Source of the DNA: Fulvivirgaceae bacterium JP3-4 | Lineage (GTDB): Bacteria; Bacteroidota; Bacteroidia; Cytophagales; Cyclobacteriaceae | NCBI GenBank assembly: GCA_029309925.1 | Contig: JARKND010000001.1 | Span: 2,790,001 to 2,854,000 of the forward strand | DNA: 64,000 nt | Direction: 5' to 3' | In this document: positions 52,558 to 60,678 of the stretch, piece after piece | How the letters are laid out: each line of letters opens with the position of its first letter | Numbering within the stretch: position 1 is the stretch's first letter | Translations under genes and position numbers: made by a program | Notes under the pieces: model-generated | The model's input: the letters and a program-made list of their open reading frames with translations, nothing else | The model's database searches: none | Told to the model about the DNA's origin: nothing

Positions 52558-53142
52558 TTAAGACGCCCAGGTCTTTCCGTTTCCTGCTTCGGATAATGGA
52601 ATGCAACCTTTGTACGCGCCTGGTACCGGATCGTACTGAAGCACCTGCGTTGCGCCTGGCTCTGAGGTGAAGAATCCGAGCATCGTCAGTTCCTTCATCA
52701 TCAAAATAAATGGACGCTTAGGGGCAGGCTGCGTTGTCTGCTCCGCTTTGATCGCTTCATCGTGAATTTTCTTTACGAACTCCTGTTGTTGTTCGGCTTC
52801 AAGATCCATAAACGCATCACCGTAAGCCTTCTTCGCTTCTTCGTCAAAAGCGGTGAGACCGGAAGTGAAACGATCCTGATCTTCTTTTGCGTAGCAATCA
52901 TTAAGAATATTATCGATAAATCCAGGCACACCAACATCTTTCGCGCCTGGCGTATCAGTCTTTGGTATAATGATCTCAGCCACTTCGCTTACGATGGAAG
53001 CCTGATCCTGAGTCAGAAATTCTGGTTTCCAGTCGAGCTTCGGCTCGGCTTTACATCCTTTCAATATGCCCATGATTGCCGGAGCGGAGATAACGCCTCC
53101 CATTACCCATGCCGTACGTTTTAAAGCTTCTCTTCTATTCAT
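52558..53142 (-). CDS. Gluconate 2-dehydrogenase subunit 3 family protein
   Basis: 194 residues from the ATG at 53142, with a twin-arginine signal (MNRREALKRTAWVMGG); a longer frame runs into the GMC gene but lacks sense. The mature part resembles the small subunit of FAD sugar dehydrogenases (IVSEVAEIIIPKTDTPGAKD, FIDNILNDCY, GYKGCIPLSEAG-like end). Such subunits escort the GMC catalytic subunit through the Tat system and stabilise it. The gene follows the GMC gene closely (55 bases). In known lactose 3-dehydrogenase and similar systems this protein, a GMC subunit and a cytochrome c make one enzyme. Confidence 0.9.
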   Translation of the reverse strand: MNRREALKRTAWVMGGVISAPAIMGILKGCKAEPKLDWKPEFLTQDQASIVSEVAEIIIPKTDTPGAKDVGVPGFIDNILNDCYAKEDQDRFTSGLTAFDEEAKKAYGDAFMDLEAEQQQEFVKKIHDEAIKAEQTTQPAPKRPFILMMKELTMLGFFTSEPGATQVLQYDPVPGAYKGCIPLSEAGNGKTWAS

Positions 53143-53197
53143 AAATGAATTTGAAATTTGAAATTCTAAAAATTGAAAATTTTGCCTGCTGCACCGA

Positions 53198-54901
53198 TCA
53201 GATGTTTTGTCTGTTGAGTTCTTTAACAGCATAATCCACCGCGCGGGCAGTAAGGGCCATGTAAGTGAGTGACGGGTTCTGACATGCCGCTGAGGTCATG
53301 GCCGAGCCATCGGTTACAAACACGTTCTTGCAGGCATGCACCTGGTTCCACTTGTTGAGCACTGACGTTTTTGGATCCTTACCCATACGTGCAGTTCCCA
53401 TCTCGTGGATACCGAGACCGATACCGGTTTCGCGATCGTAGGTGGCCACGTTCTTGAAACCAGCAGCGTCCAGCATTTCGGCAGCATCGTTCGCCATGTC
53501 TTTGCGCATCTTCAATTCATTTTCCTTGAAGCCTGCATCGAAGTTCAACACTGGCAATCCGTATTTATCTTTCTTGCTCTTGTCAATTGTCACTTTGTTG
53601 TCGTGGTAAGGGAGAATCTCACCGAAGCCCTGAATACCTATTGTCCACTCGCCCGGTTTTCCAACAGCTTCCTTCAACGGAGCGCCTATGCTCAGTTCGC
53701 GCACGAGGCTTGTCCAGCCCTGACGGCTTGCTCCACCCTGGTATCCAAAACCTCGAATGTAGTCGCGCTTGTCTTTGCCCACGTTGCGGTAACGCGGGAT
53801 GTACATACCGTTGGCCCTGCGACCGGAGTAATACTGATCTTCAAAACCTTCTACTGTAGCACCTGCACCTGCAGCGAGCTGGTGGTCCATGATGTTATGT
53901 CCAAGTTCTCCGCTGTCATTACCGAAGCCATTGGGGAAGCGGTTTGAAATTGAATTCAACATGATGAAGGTCGAGCCGAAGGTTGAAGCGCAAAGGAAAA
54001 TCACCTTTGCATAGTATTCTACCTGCTCGTTCGTTTCCGCATCGAGAACTTTTACGCCTGTAGCTTTCCCTTTTTTCTCATCGTAAATGAGTTCATATAC
54101 GATCGAGTTGGGACGGAGCGTCATGTTTCCTGTTTTTTCTGCAGCTGGAAGTGTTGAAGAGTTACTGCTGAAGTATCCACCATAAGGACATCCACGGCTG
54201 CAAAGGTTTCTGTACTGACATGTACCCCGCTGCGGACTGTGCGGAAGCGGTGCAGTAGCGTGTGCTACGCGGCCGATCGTGATGTATCGGGCCATCTTCT
54301 TTTCCACCTCGCTCTTGAAATGCTTCTCAACGCAGTTCAATTCCATTGGCGGGAGGAACTTTCCATTGGGAAGTTGATCGAGGTTATCAAGGTTACCGCT
54401 CACGCCAACAAACTGTTCGACATAGTCGTACCAGGGAGCAAGGTCATTATACCTGATTGGCCAATCCACAGCTATACCATCCTTTGCATTGGCTTCAAAA
54501 TCCATCGGGCTCCAGCGATAGCTCTGGCGGCCCCACATGATCGAGCGACCACCAACGTGATAGCCACGCATCCAGTCGAATCGTTTTGTCTCGAGGTATG
54601 GATTTTCAAGATCGTTGACAAACCAGTGCTTGGTAGACTGGCGGATGGTGTAACCTGTCCGGGCCTGAACGCCCTGTTTTTCAAGATCTTCTCTTGTGGG
54701 CCTGTCAGCAAATTCCAGATCCCACGGATCCTTTGTGGCGGTTGGGTACTCCGGATGTTTTACCATTCGTCCTCTTTCGAGTACCAATGTCTTTAATCCT
54801 TTTTCCGTGAGTTCTTTGGCTGCCCAGCCTCCACTAATGCCTGTTCCCACTACAATTGCATCGAAGGTATTTTTCTTTTGTGCGTCTTGGTTTAGGTACA
54901 T
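53198..54901 (-). CDS. GMC-family FAD sugar dehydrogenase
   Basis: 567 residues. The FAD site IVVGTGISGGWAAKELTEKG (about 16-35), RSIMWGRQSYRW, a cysteine-rich segment (CQYRNLCSRGCPYGG) that may bind an iron-sulfur cluster or structural metal, and the C-terminal GMC signature (HEMGTARMGKDP, TDGSAMTSAACQNPSL) are present. It has no signal of its own and is probably exported with the Tat-signal subunit encoded next. Members oxidise sugars, including the C3 position of glycosides, and hand electrons to cytochrome c. No cytochrome is adjacent; the lipoprotein cytochrome c at 31581-32018 is the nearest candidate. Confidence 0.92.
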   Translation of the reverse strand: MYLNQDAQKKNTFDAIVVGTGISGGWAAKELTEKGLKTLVLERGRMVKHPEYPTATKDPWDLEFADRPTREDLEKQGVQARTGYTIRQSTKHWFVNDLENPYLETKRFDWMRGYHVGGRSIMWGRQSYRWSPMDFEANAKDGIAVDWPIRYNDLAPWYDYVEQFVGVSGNLDNLDQLPNGKFLPPMELNCVEKHFKSEVEKKMARYITIGRVAHATAPLPHSPQRGTCQYRNLCSRGCPYGGYFSSNSSTLPAAEKTGNMTLRPNSIVYELIYDEKKGKATGVKVLDAETNEQVEYYAKVIFLCASTFGSTFIMLNSISNRFPNGFGNDSGELGHNIMDHQLAAGAGATVEGFEDQYYSGRRANGMYIPRYRNVGKDKRDYIRGFGYQGGASRQGWTSLVRELSIGAPLKEAVGKPGEWTIGIQGFGEILPYHDNKVTIDKSKKDKYGLPVLNFDAGFKENELKMRKDMANDAAEMLDAAGFKNVATYDRETGIGLGIHEMGTARMGKDPKTSVLNKWNQVHACKNVFVTDGSAMTSAACQNPSLTYMALTARAVDYAVKELNRQNI

Positions 54902-55050
54902 GTTCAGAATATAGTTTGCCTAAATTTAAAGGTTAAAACGAATTATTCTGCAAGAATTGCCATTAATGGCGGAAAAAGTTTATGAAGCATAGAGGTGGTT
55001 GTGTAGGAGATACACGGTGATGTTCAGCAGAAGTCAGCGGATCGGTTAGA

Positions 55051-55295
55051 GTAGGCAGTTGGCAATTGGCAGTAAGCAAACCCTGGCCTTGAATTTAGGC
55101 AGTAAGCAAAAATGCAGCAGGCAAAATTGTTCGGTCCCCCGGGCGTCCACGACAAAATTTGTTTGTCTACTCTTTTGGATGGCGATCCGATATTCGTTAG
55201 ACAGAATTAATACATCGTTCCGGGAAACTGGCAATCATCGTCCTATCTCAAATCACCCACGCCCCATTGCCAACTGTTCTTTGCCTACCGCCTAC
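55051..55295. repeat. Word-array inverted repeat (gtaggcagttggcaa)
   Basis: This gene-free 406-base spacer (54902-55307) holds a left arm at 55051-55080 (gtaggcagttggcaattggc and a related second run near 55100) and an inverted right arm at 55267-55295 (ttgccaactgttctttgcc ending in cgcctac). The words resemble those at 4545-4670. The interior has no convincing gene. Confidence 0.7.
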
Positions 55296-55307
55296 TATTT
55301 TTGCTCA

Positions 55308-57176
55308 CTACCCAACGATTTCCGCCAGTTCCAGCCACCGCAGGGTTTTGCTCTCAATATCGTCATTGGCGCGTTGAAGCTCAGCGGACCACTTCTGTAG
55401 TTGCTGATGATCCGTTGTTCCACTATTAATGAGGGAAGTGAGTTCCTGCTTTTTTGTTTCCAATGACTCAATCTCCTTCTGAAGCTTTTCGTACTCCTGT
55501 TTTTCCTTGAATGAAGGTTTGCGCTTCTCACTGGGAGCCTGCGGCTCTGCTTTCGGCTGCGGCCTGGGGGCTGGGCTCGCCTTCAGTGCTTCCTCTTCCT
55601 CCAGCCAGTCGCGGTAGTCGGTATAATTTCCATTGAACTGACGAATTACACCATCGCCCTCGAAGATAAAAAGCTGATCAACAAGGTGATCCATGAAGTA
55701 ACGGTCGTGTGACACGAGCAACAGACAACCGGAAAACTTTTCGAGAAAATCTTCCAGGACATTGAGCGTATCAATGTCGAAGTCGTTGGTTGGCTCGTCA
55801 AGGATCAGAAAGTTCGGATTCGTCACAAGCAACTTCAGCAATTGAAGCCTTTTCTTTTCGCCTCCACTCAGCTTGCTTACGTAGTTATATTGTTTTTCCG
55901 GTGGGAAAAGAAATGTATCGAGAAACTTCGAAGCAGAAACCTGCGAACCATCAGAGAGGGTGATAAACTCCGCAATGGATTTTACTTCTTCGATCAGACG
56001 ATTGTTCGGATTCAGGCTGATTGCCTCCTGTGTGAAATATCCAAACTTCGTGGTGACACCCGGGATCACTTCACCTTTATCCGGCTTGCTACGCATGGTG
56101 AGCATGTCGAGGAAAGTCGACTTACCAACACCATTCTTTCCAACAATACCGATGCGATCGTTCTTTTTGAAGACGTAAGAAAAATTATCCACGATCTTCT
56201 GACCTCCATAGGATTTAGAGATCTTTTCGACCTCCAGGATTTTTCCACCCTGGCGTGCTTCTTTGATATCGAGCTCAAGCTTGTCTTTGCGAAGGTCCTG
56301 AGACGCTTTTTCTTTGAGGTCATAGAAAGCTTCAATACGGTACTTCGCTTTCGTGCCCCGCGCCTTCGGCTGTTTGCGCATCCATTCCAGCTCTTTCTTC
56401 AGAAGATTCCGGGCTTTCGTCACCTCGACACGGAGGATCTCCTCGCGTTCACTTTTCTTCTCCAGAAAATAAGCATAGTTGCCCTTGTAACGGAAGAGCT
56501 GACCACGATCAAGTTCAATGATTTCCGTTGCCACATTATCGAGGAAGTAACGGTCGTGGGTCACCATGATGAGTGTGATGTTCTGACCCGACAGAAAATT
56601 CTCCAGCCACTCGATCGCGGTAAGATCAAGGTGGTTGGTGGGCTCGTCCATGATAATGAGATCTGGTTCCTGCAGAAGCAGCTGGGCCATAAAGATCCGT
56701 TTCTTCTGGCCGCCCGACAACTCGGAAAACTTCTTGTCAATATCGGGCACCCCCAGCTTGCCGATCACTTCCTGCACCTTAGCATCGTAATCCCAGGCTT
56801 TCAATTCTTCCATCCGCTCCAGCACGGCCTGCATGCGTTCTGGACTTGTATCAGGATGGTGAAGGCAGTCCTCATACTCCTTGACAACTTTCGCCACCTC
56901 GTTCGACTCCGAGAACAATACATCCTTGACAGACATGTTACCGTCAACCGTTGGCTGCTGTGTTAGAAACCCGGTGCGAATGCCCTGACGGACACTTACT
57001 TTACCGTTGTCCGGCTGGATCTCACCGGTGAGGATGCGGAGCAGTGTTGATTTCCCTACACCATTATTGCCAACGAGGGCAAATTTTTCACCCTGGGAGA
57101 TACCAAGGGATACATCCTTAAAAAGCCAGCGGTCGTTAAAGGTCTTCGAGACGGATTCTGCAGAGAGATAGTTCAA
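55308..57176 (-). CDS. ABC-F family ATPase (Uup-like)
   Basis: 622 residues with two ATP-binding cassettes and no membrane segments. Cassette 1: Walker A GNNGVGKSTLL, signature LSGGQKKR, Walker B DLIIMDEPTNHLDL. Cassette 2: GKNGVGKSTFL, LSGGEKKR, LILDEPTNDFDI. A charged linker (about 240-300) joins them and a lysine-rich coiled coil (about 530-610) ends the protein, as in Uup. ABC-F proteins act on ribosomes or, for Uup, at branched DNA. A solitary gene, with a -7 promoter element just upstream. Confidence 0.93.
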   Translation of the reverse strand: MNYLSAESVSKTFNDRWLFKDVSLGISQGEKFALVGNNGVGKSTLLRILTGEIQPDNGKVSVRQGIRTGFLTQQPTVDGNMSVKDVLFSESNEVAKVVKEYEDCLHHPDTSPERMQAVLERMEELKAWDYDAKVQEVIGKLGVPDIDKKFSELSGGQKKRIFMAQLLLQEPDLIIMDEPTNHLDLTAIEWLENFLSGQNITLIMVTHDRYFLDNVATEIIELDRGQLFRYKGNYAYFLEKKSEREEILRVEVTKARNLLKKELEWMRKQPKARGTKAKYRIEAFYDLKEKASQDLRKDKLELDIKEARQGGKILEVEKISKSYGGQKIVDNFSYVFKKNDRIGIVGKNGVGKSTFLDMLTMRSKPDKGEVIPGVTTKFGYFTQEAISLNPNNRLIEEVKSIAEFITLSDGSQVSASKFLDTFLFPPEKQYNYVSKLSGGEKKRLQLLKLLVTNPNFLILDEPTNDFDIDTLNVLEDFLEKFSGCLLLVSHDRYFMDHLVDQLFIFEGDGVIRQFNGNYTDYRDWLEEEEALKASPAPRPQPKAEPQAPSEKRKPSFKEKQEYEKLQKEIESLETKKQELTSLINSGTTDHQQLQKWSAELQRANDDIESKTLRWLELAEIVG

Positions 57177-57196
57177 GTGTTTTCGAATTAAGGGGG

Positions 57197-57204
57197 CAAA
57201 GGTA
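57197..57204 (-). promoter_or_regulatory. Candidate -7 box of the ABC-F gene
   Basis: On the minus strand the sequence is TACCTTTG, a perfect TAnnTTTG, 20 bases before the start codon at 57176. No TTG at the expected distance was found, so this is a half-match only. Confidence 0.4.
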
Positions 57205-57275
57205 GGTCTTTTTATAAAATTAGTGCAGCTAATTAGAAAGTGAGAGCGTTTTTAGTCCAGGCTGTGATCAGAAAA

Positions 57276-57349
57276 GGCTGCAAGCTACAAGCTACAAGCT
57301 GCAAGTCCGCACACCAGGGCTTGGAGCCTGAAGCTTGTAGCTTGTAGCC
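57276..57349. repeat. Word-array inverted repeat (ggctgcaagctacaagct)
   Basis: Left arm 57276-57305, right arm 57319-57349; 26 of the 30 left-arm bases can pair. The 13-base loop makes a strong hairpin. It uses the same word as 11104-11176. It lies in the promoter-side spacer of the ABC-F gene. Confidence 0.85.
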
Positions 57350-57428
57350 TGATCTTACAGTGATACATACGGAACACCTGCACACTATTTAAAAAGCGCT
57401 TGGCATACTTTTTACCTCCAGATATTTT

Positions 57429-57620
57429 ATGGAAAAGATAAAAAACGGAGACTCCGTGATCTATAAAGAGCAGATGGGCACCATCTATGGCAAGCCCAGA
57501 GAAAGCAAGTACAGAGGTACGATGTACACTGTCAAGGTAGGCGATGATTATTTCAAAGCAACTCCAGGTGAATTGAAGGTAGCGAATGAAGAGCTTGGCA
57601 AGGCCTTCTCACGCTTCTGA
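57429..57620 (+). CDS. Small soluble protein of unknown function
   Basis: 63 residues, lysine-rich. GDSVIYKEQMGTIYGKPRES and YTVKVGDDYFKATPGEL read as a small beta-barrel (SH3- or Tudor-like), a guess from strand pattern. The frame is uninterrupted between two repeat elements and the amino-acid mix looks natural, but there is no family match I recognise and no clear promoter. Confidence 0.55.
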   Translation: MEKIKNGDSVIYKEQMGTIYGKPRESKYRGTMYTVKVGDDYFKATPGELKVANEELGKAFSRF

Positions 57621-57632
57621 ATAAATAGCTAA

Positions 57633-57777
57633 AAGCAGAAAGCTTAAAGCAGAAAGCAGTTTGGGTGTTAGTCTGAAGTGATCCTTCTATAGACTCAGAT
57701 TCTTTCGCTTGAGTTTTCTGCTTTTTTGTATCCCTGAAGATGCTGTTGCACGCAAAAGCTTTATGCTTTCCGCTTAA
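57633..57777. repeat. Word-array inverted repeat (aagcagaaagctta)
   Basis: The left arm (57633-57660) repeats the word aaagcagaaagc; the right arm (57755-57777) is its imperfect inverse. It begins about 12 bases after the small gene at 57429-57620 ends. The 409-base spacer to treY otherwise holds only the array at 57882-57968. Confidence 0.7.
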
Positions 57778-57881
57778 AAAAGAGATGACCACCCCTGTAC
57801 AGAATGATCATCTCCGTCCTAAACCCTTGATGACTATAATACTGCGGGGTTTGTAATTGGTTACAACGGCAGTTGCAAAAG

Positions 57882-57968
57882 CCAAGATCCAACAGCCAAA
57901 GGCCAAAATCCAAGATCCAAATACCAAAAGCCAAAGGCCAAAGTCCACGATCCAAAAGCCAAAAAATC
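57882..57968. repeat. Single-orientation word array (gccaaaggccaaaatccaa)
   Basis: About ten imperfect copies of 7-9 base words such as gccaaag, atccaag and atccaaa. There is no inverted partner, although gagccaacaaccaatcgcc at about 58004-58022 continues the theme up to the treY stop. Confidence 0.75.
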
Positions 57969-58029
57969 ATAGTTGGTATGATTGCGTCAGCTGATTGCTA
58001 AGAGCCAACAACCAATCGCCATTCCTTCA

Positions 58030-60675
58030 CTAAATGTTTGTCAGAAGGGCTACTGGAAAGTTCTTGCAGACCTCGCCTACGGGTAAGCGCTTGTCAACAT
58101 TGTAGACATCTCCAGTGAAAACATTCTTCCAAAGCGTTGGAGCTCCGTCCGGCAGAACGACATCGTCATTAGCCTCGAAATCGTCTGATGGCTGTTCGGC
58201 TTTTGCACGCAACGGTATCACTAGCAGCGCCCATTTGTTGTTGTGGTTTCGCGCATAACTTACAGTCACCATGTCTTTTCCTGTAAGCTGTAATGGCACA
58301 TAACTTCCCTCGGAAAAGATATCAGGATTACCCTTTCTGAAATTCAACGCCTTTGCCGTTACAAAAAGCTTTTCAACGCCTTCGAGGCGATGGTCCTCGA
58401 GGTAAGAGAAAAGAACGGAGTTGCTTTCTGCTTCTTTGTCATGGATCTCCTGGAGGTATCTTTTTCGCGTTTCATAATCAACGGGCCGCCTGTTGTCCGG
58501 ATCGACAAAGCTCAGGTCCCATAGTCCAGCGCCCTGATACGTGTCGGGAATTCCCGGTGCACTGATCTTTATGAGAGACTGAGCAAGTGAATACCTGTTA
58601 GCGAGTTTTATCAATTCCGCGAGGAACGGTGTCAGTGTTTTCAGGAACTCGCTTTCAGGCGTCAGAATTTGTCTAATAAAATCGAGGCATGCCTGTTCAT
58701 ATTCTTCGTTGGGTGCTGCCCAGTCACTGTTGATCTTCGCCTCGCGCAAGACTTTTACATAATATGTTTGAATGCGTTCCAGGAATTCCTGAGTGACCAG
58801 GAAATCTGCAGGAAAACCACCGAGGATAGATTGGTAAATAAAGTACTCATCGTTGATCGTGGGCGCAAGAATTCCCTTCGAGGTGCGCTTGTGAAATTTC
58901 TGGTTAAACGAAATCCATTTTTTTACAAGCGCGGTCCACTGTTCAGGAAAATCACACAAAGCGTTAAGGCGAAGACGTGAGTCCTCCCCTCTTTTCGTGT
59001 CATGTGTGGCTGTCGCGTTTAGTGAATATGGAGTTGACGCCTGACGCAGTTGCATCTTGCGGTGAAATTCTGCTATACTGATACCCAGTGAAGAAGGAGC
59101 ATCTCCTACTTCATCATGCGAGATCAACGCATTGTAAACGTAAAACGTTGTATCTTCTACACCCTTCGCTGTCAGCGGACCCGTGAACTGCATGAGGCGC
59201 TGCAGGAAAATTAATATATCCTTTGAACTTTTGCCGGCTTCTACATTTGTGAATAATGACTGCAAGTAATTTAGTTCTGATCTCAATTCAGGGTTGTCGC
59301 CCATCGCCTTGCCGAACGCTTCATTGATGATCTTAAGTTCTTCACCTTTGAGGGGAACCGATTCAGGATAGATCCGATAGACCGGCAGCGCAATCATGAA
59401 AGCACCGAGGGCGTCCCGCATTCGTTGCTTATTAAAATCACCCTGAAGCCCCAGTGTTTCGAACATAACAGTCAGGTTATCCCATTCGCCCTGCATGTAT
59501 TTTTCGAGGATCATCCGCTTGTTCTTTTTCACAAGTTCATGGTAAGGCGGGATGCCGGGAACCAACTCTTTATAAAACGACAACAGTGTCTTCGCTCCGC
59601 TGCGGTTTGTCATCAGCTGGCTGGCGAATGAAAGGAACTCATAGCCACTGGTCCCTTCAAGAGGCCAATCCGCTGGTATCTGCTCCTTCGATTCGAGAAT
59701 TTTCTCAGCAATGATATAACAGTCCTTTCCAAACAACGCGCGCAGTCGCTGAAGATAGGTTGCCGGATCGCGCAGGCCGTCAATGTGATCAACGCGTACG
59801 CCCTGGATCAGATCTTCCTCATACAGCTGATGAAGGAAGGTGTGATATTCATCGAAGACGCGGTCATCTTCCATTTTAAGACAAATCAGTTCGTTTACGG
59901 TGAAGAACCTTCGGTAGCCCATTTCCTTCTCACTATCCTTCCAATGGCAAAGTAAATAATGCTGTGCGTCCAACACTTCCTTCAGTTTTTTCCTGTCTTT
60001 ATTTATGTCATCAATGGATTCAAGAAGTTTGTTCAATGCATTGTCGTCATTGTTAACGGTGTTGATCCAGGCACTCTTAACTTCTATCCATCTCTCAAAC
60101 GGCATTTCATCTCCCTCCGGAAACGGGCTCTCCGGCCAGAGCCGTTTGTATGCAGAAACTGACAAGGGATATGACGTCTGAAAGTAATCAACCGTAACGC
60201 CACGGTCACTAAAACCAAGTCTTAACTCCCCTGCCTCAATACATTCATCCAATGGTTTTCCCAGGAACGGAACCTGAACCTTTCCTCTCAGCCTTGACGA
60301 ATGATGATCCCAAAAGATATCGAAGTAATGCGCATACGAAGACCGTTGCCCTCGCTCAAGCACATCCATGAGCCGGAAGTTATCGGTGTGAAATGCCATG
60401 TGGTTGGGAACGATATCCTGTACCCACGATAAGTTCAACGCCTGGACTTTTTTGATCAGCGCACGAAACTCGTCAAGCGTACCGATTTCCGGATTGATCA
60501 TGTGAGGGTCGGTGATATCATAACCGTGCATGCTTCCGGGTGTGGCCTTGAGGATGGGTGCAGCATAAATTGTAGTGATGCCGAGTTCCTTGATATAATC
60601 GAGAATGCCTTCGAGTTTTTTGAAGTTAAAATCTTTATGAAGCTGAACGCGATATGTTGATGCAGGAATATTCAT
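58030..60675 (-). CDS. treY: Malto-oligosyltrehalose synthase
   Basis: Turns the reducing-end alpha-1,4 bond of a maltodextrin into a trehalose-type alpha,alpha-1,1 bond. 881 residues, longer than the usual 720-830. The N-terminal PASTYRVQLHKDFNFKKLEG, catalytic Asp in VRVDHIDGLRDP, Glu in CYIIAEKILES and Asp in ATATHDTKRGEDSRLRL are typical and intact. TreY acts together with TreZ, encoded three bases upstream, to release trehalose from glycogen. No signal peptide, so cytoplasmic. Confidence 0.96.
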   Translation of the reverse strand: MNIPASTYRVQLHKDFNFKKLEGILDYIKELGITTIYAAPILKATPGSMHGYDITDPHMINPEIGTLDEFRALIKKVQALNLSWVQDIVPNHMAFHTDNFRLMDVLERGQRSSYAHYFDIFWDHHSSRLRGKVQVPFLGKPLDECIEAGELRLGFSDRGVTVDYFQTSYPLSVSAYKRLWPESPFPEGDEMPFERWIEVKSAWINTVNNDDNALNKLLESIDDINKDRKKLKEVLDAQHYLLCHWKDSEKEMGYRRFFTVNELICLKMEDDRVFDEYHTFLHQLYEEDLIQGVRVDHIDGLRDPATYLQRLRALFGKDCYIIAEKILESKEQIPADWPLEGTSGYEFLSFASQLMTNRSGAKTLLSFYKELVPGIPPYHELVKKNKRMILEKYMQGEWDNLTVMFETLGLQGDFNKQRMRDALGAFMIALPVYRIYPESVPLKGEELKIINEAFGKAMGDNPELRSELNYLQSLFTNVEAGKSSKDILIFLQRLMQFTGPLTAKGVEDTTFYVYNALISHDEVGDAPSSLGISIAEFHRKMQLRQASTPYSLNATATHDTKRGEDSRLRLNALCDFPEQWTALVKKWISFNQKFHKRTSKGILAPTINDEYFIYQSILGGFPADFLVTQEFLERIQTYYVKVLREAKINSDWAAPNEEYEQACLDFIRQILTPESEFLKTLTPFLAELIKLANRYSLAQSLIKISAPGIPDTYQGAGLWDLSFVDPDNRRPVDYETRKRYLQEIHDKEAESNSVLFSYLEDHRLEGVEKLFVTAKALNFRKGNPDIFSEGSYVPLQLTGKDMVTVSYARNHNNKWALLVIPLRAKAEQPSDDFEANDDVVLPDGAPTLWKNVFTGDVYNVDKRLPVGEVCKNFPVALLTNI

Positions 60676-60678
60676 TTT

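Noticed and set aside
55046-55234. 62-codon minus-strand frame in the spacer before the ABC-F gene
   Set aside because: Its sequence comes from the word-array repeat and contains repeated LLP stretches without any family resemblance.
57553-57970. Two minus-strand frames of 79 and 69 codons
   Set aside because: They overlap the small plus-strand gene and word arrays; the second is a WLL/FGLW repeat that mirrors the array.
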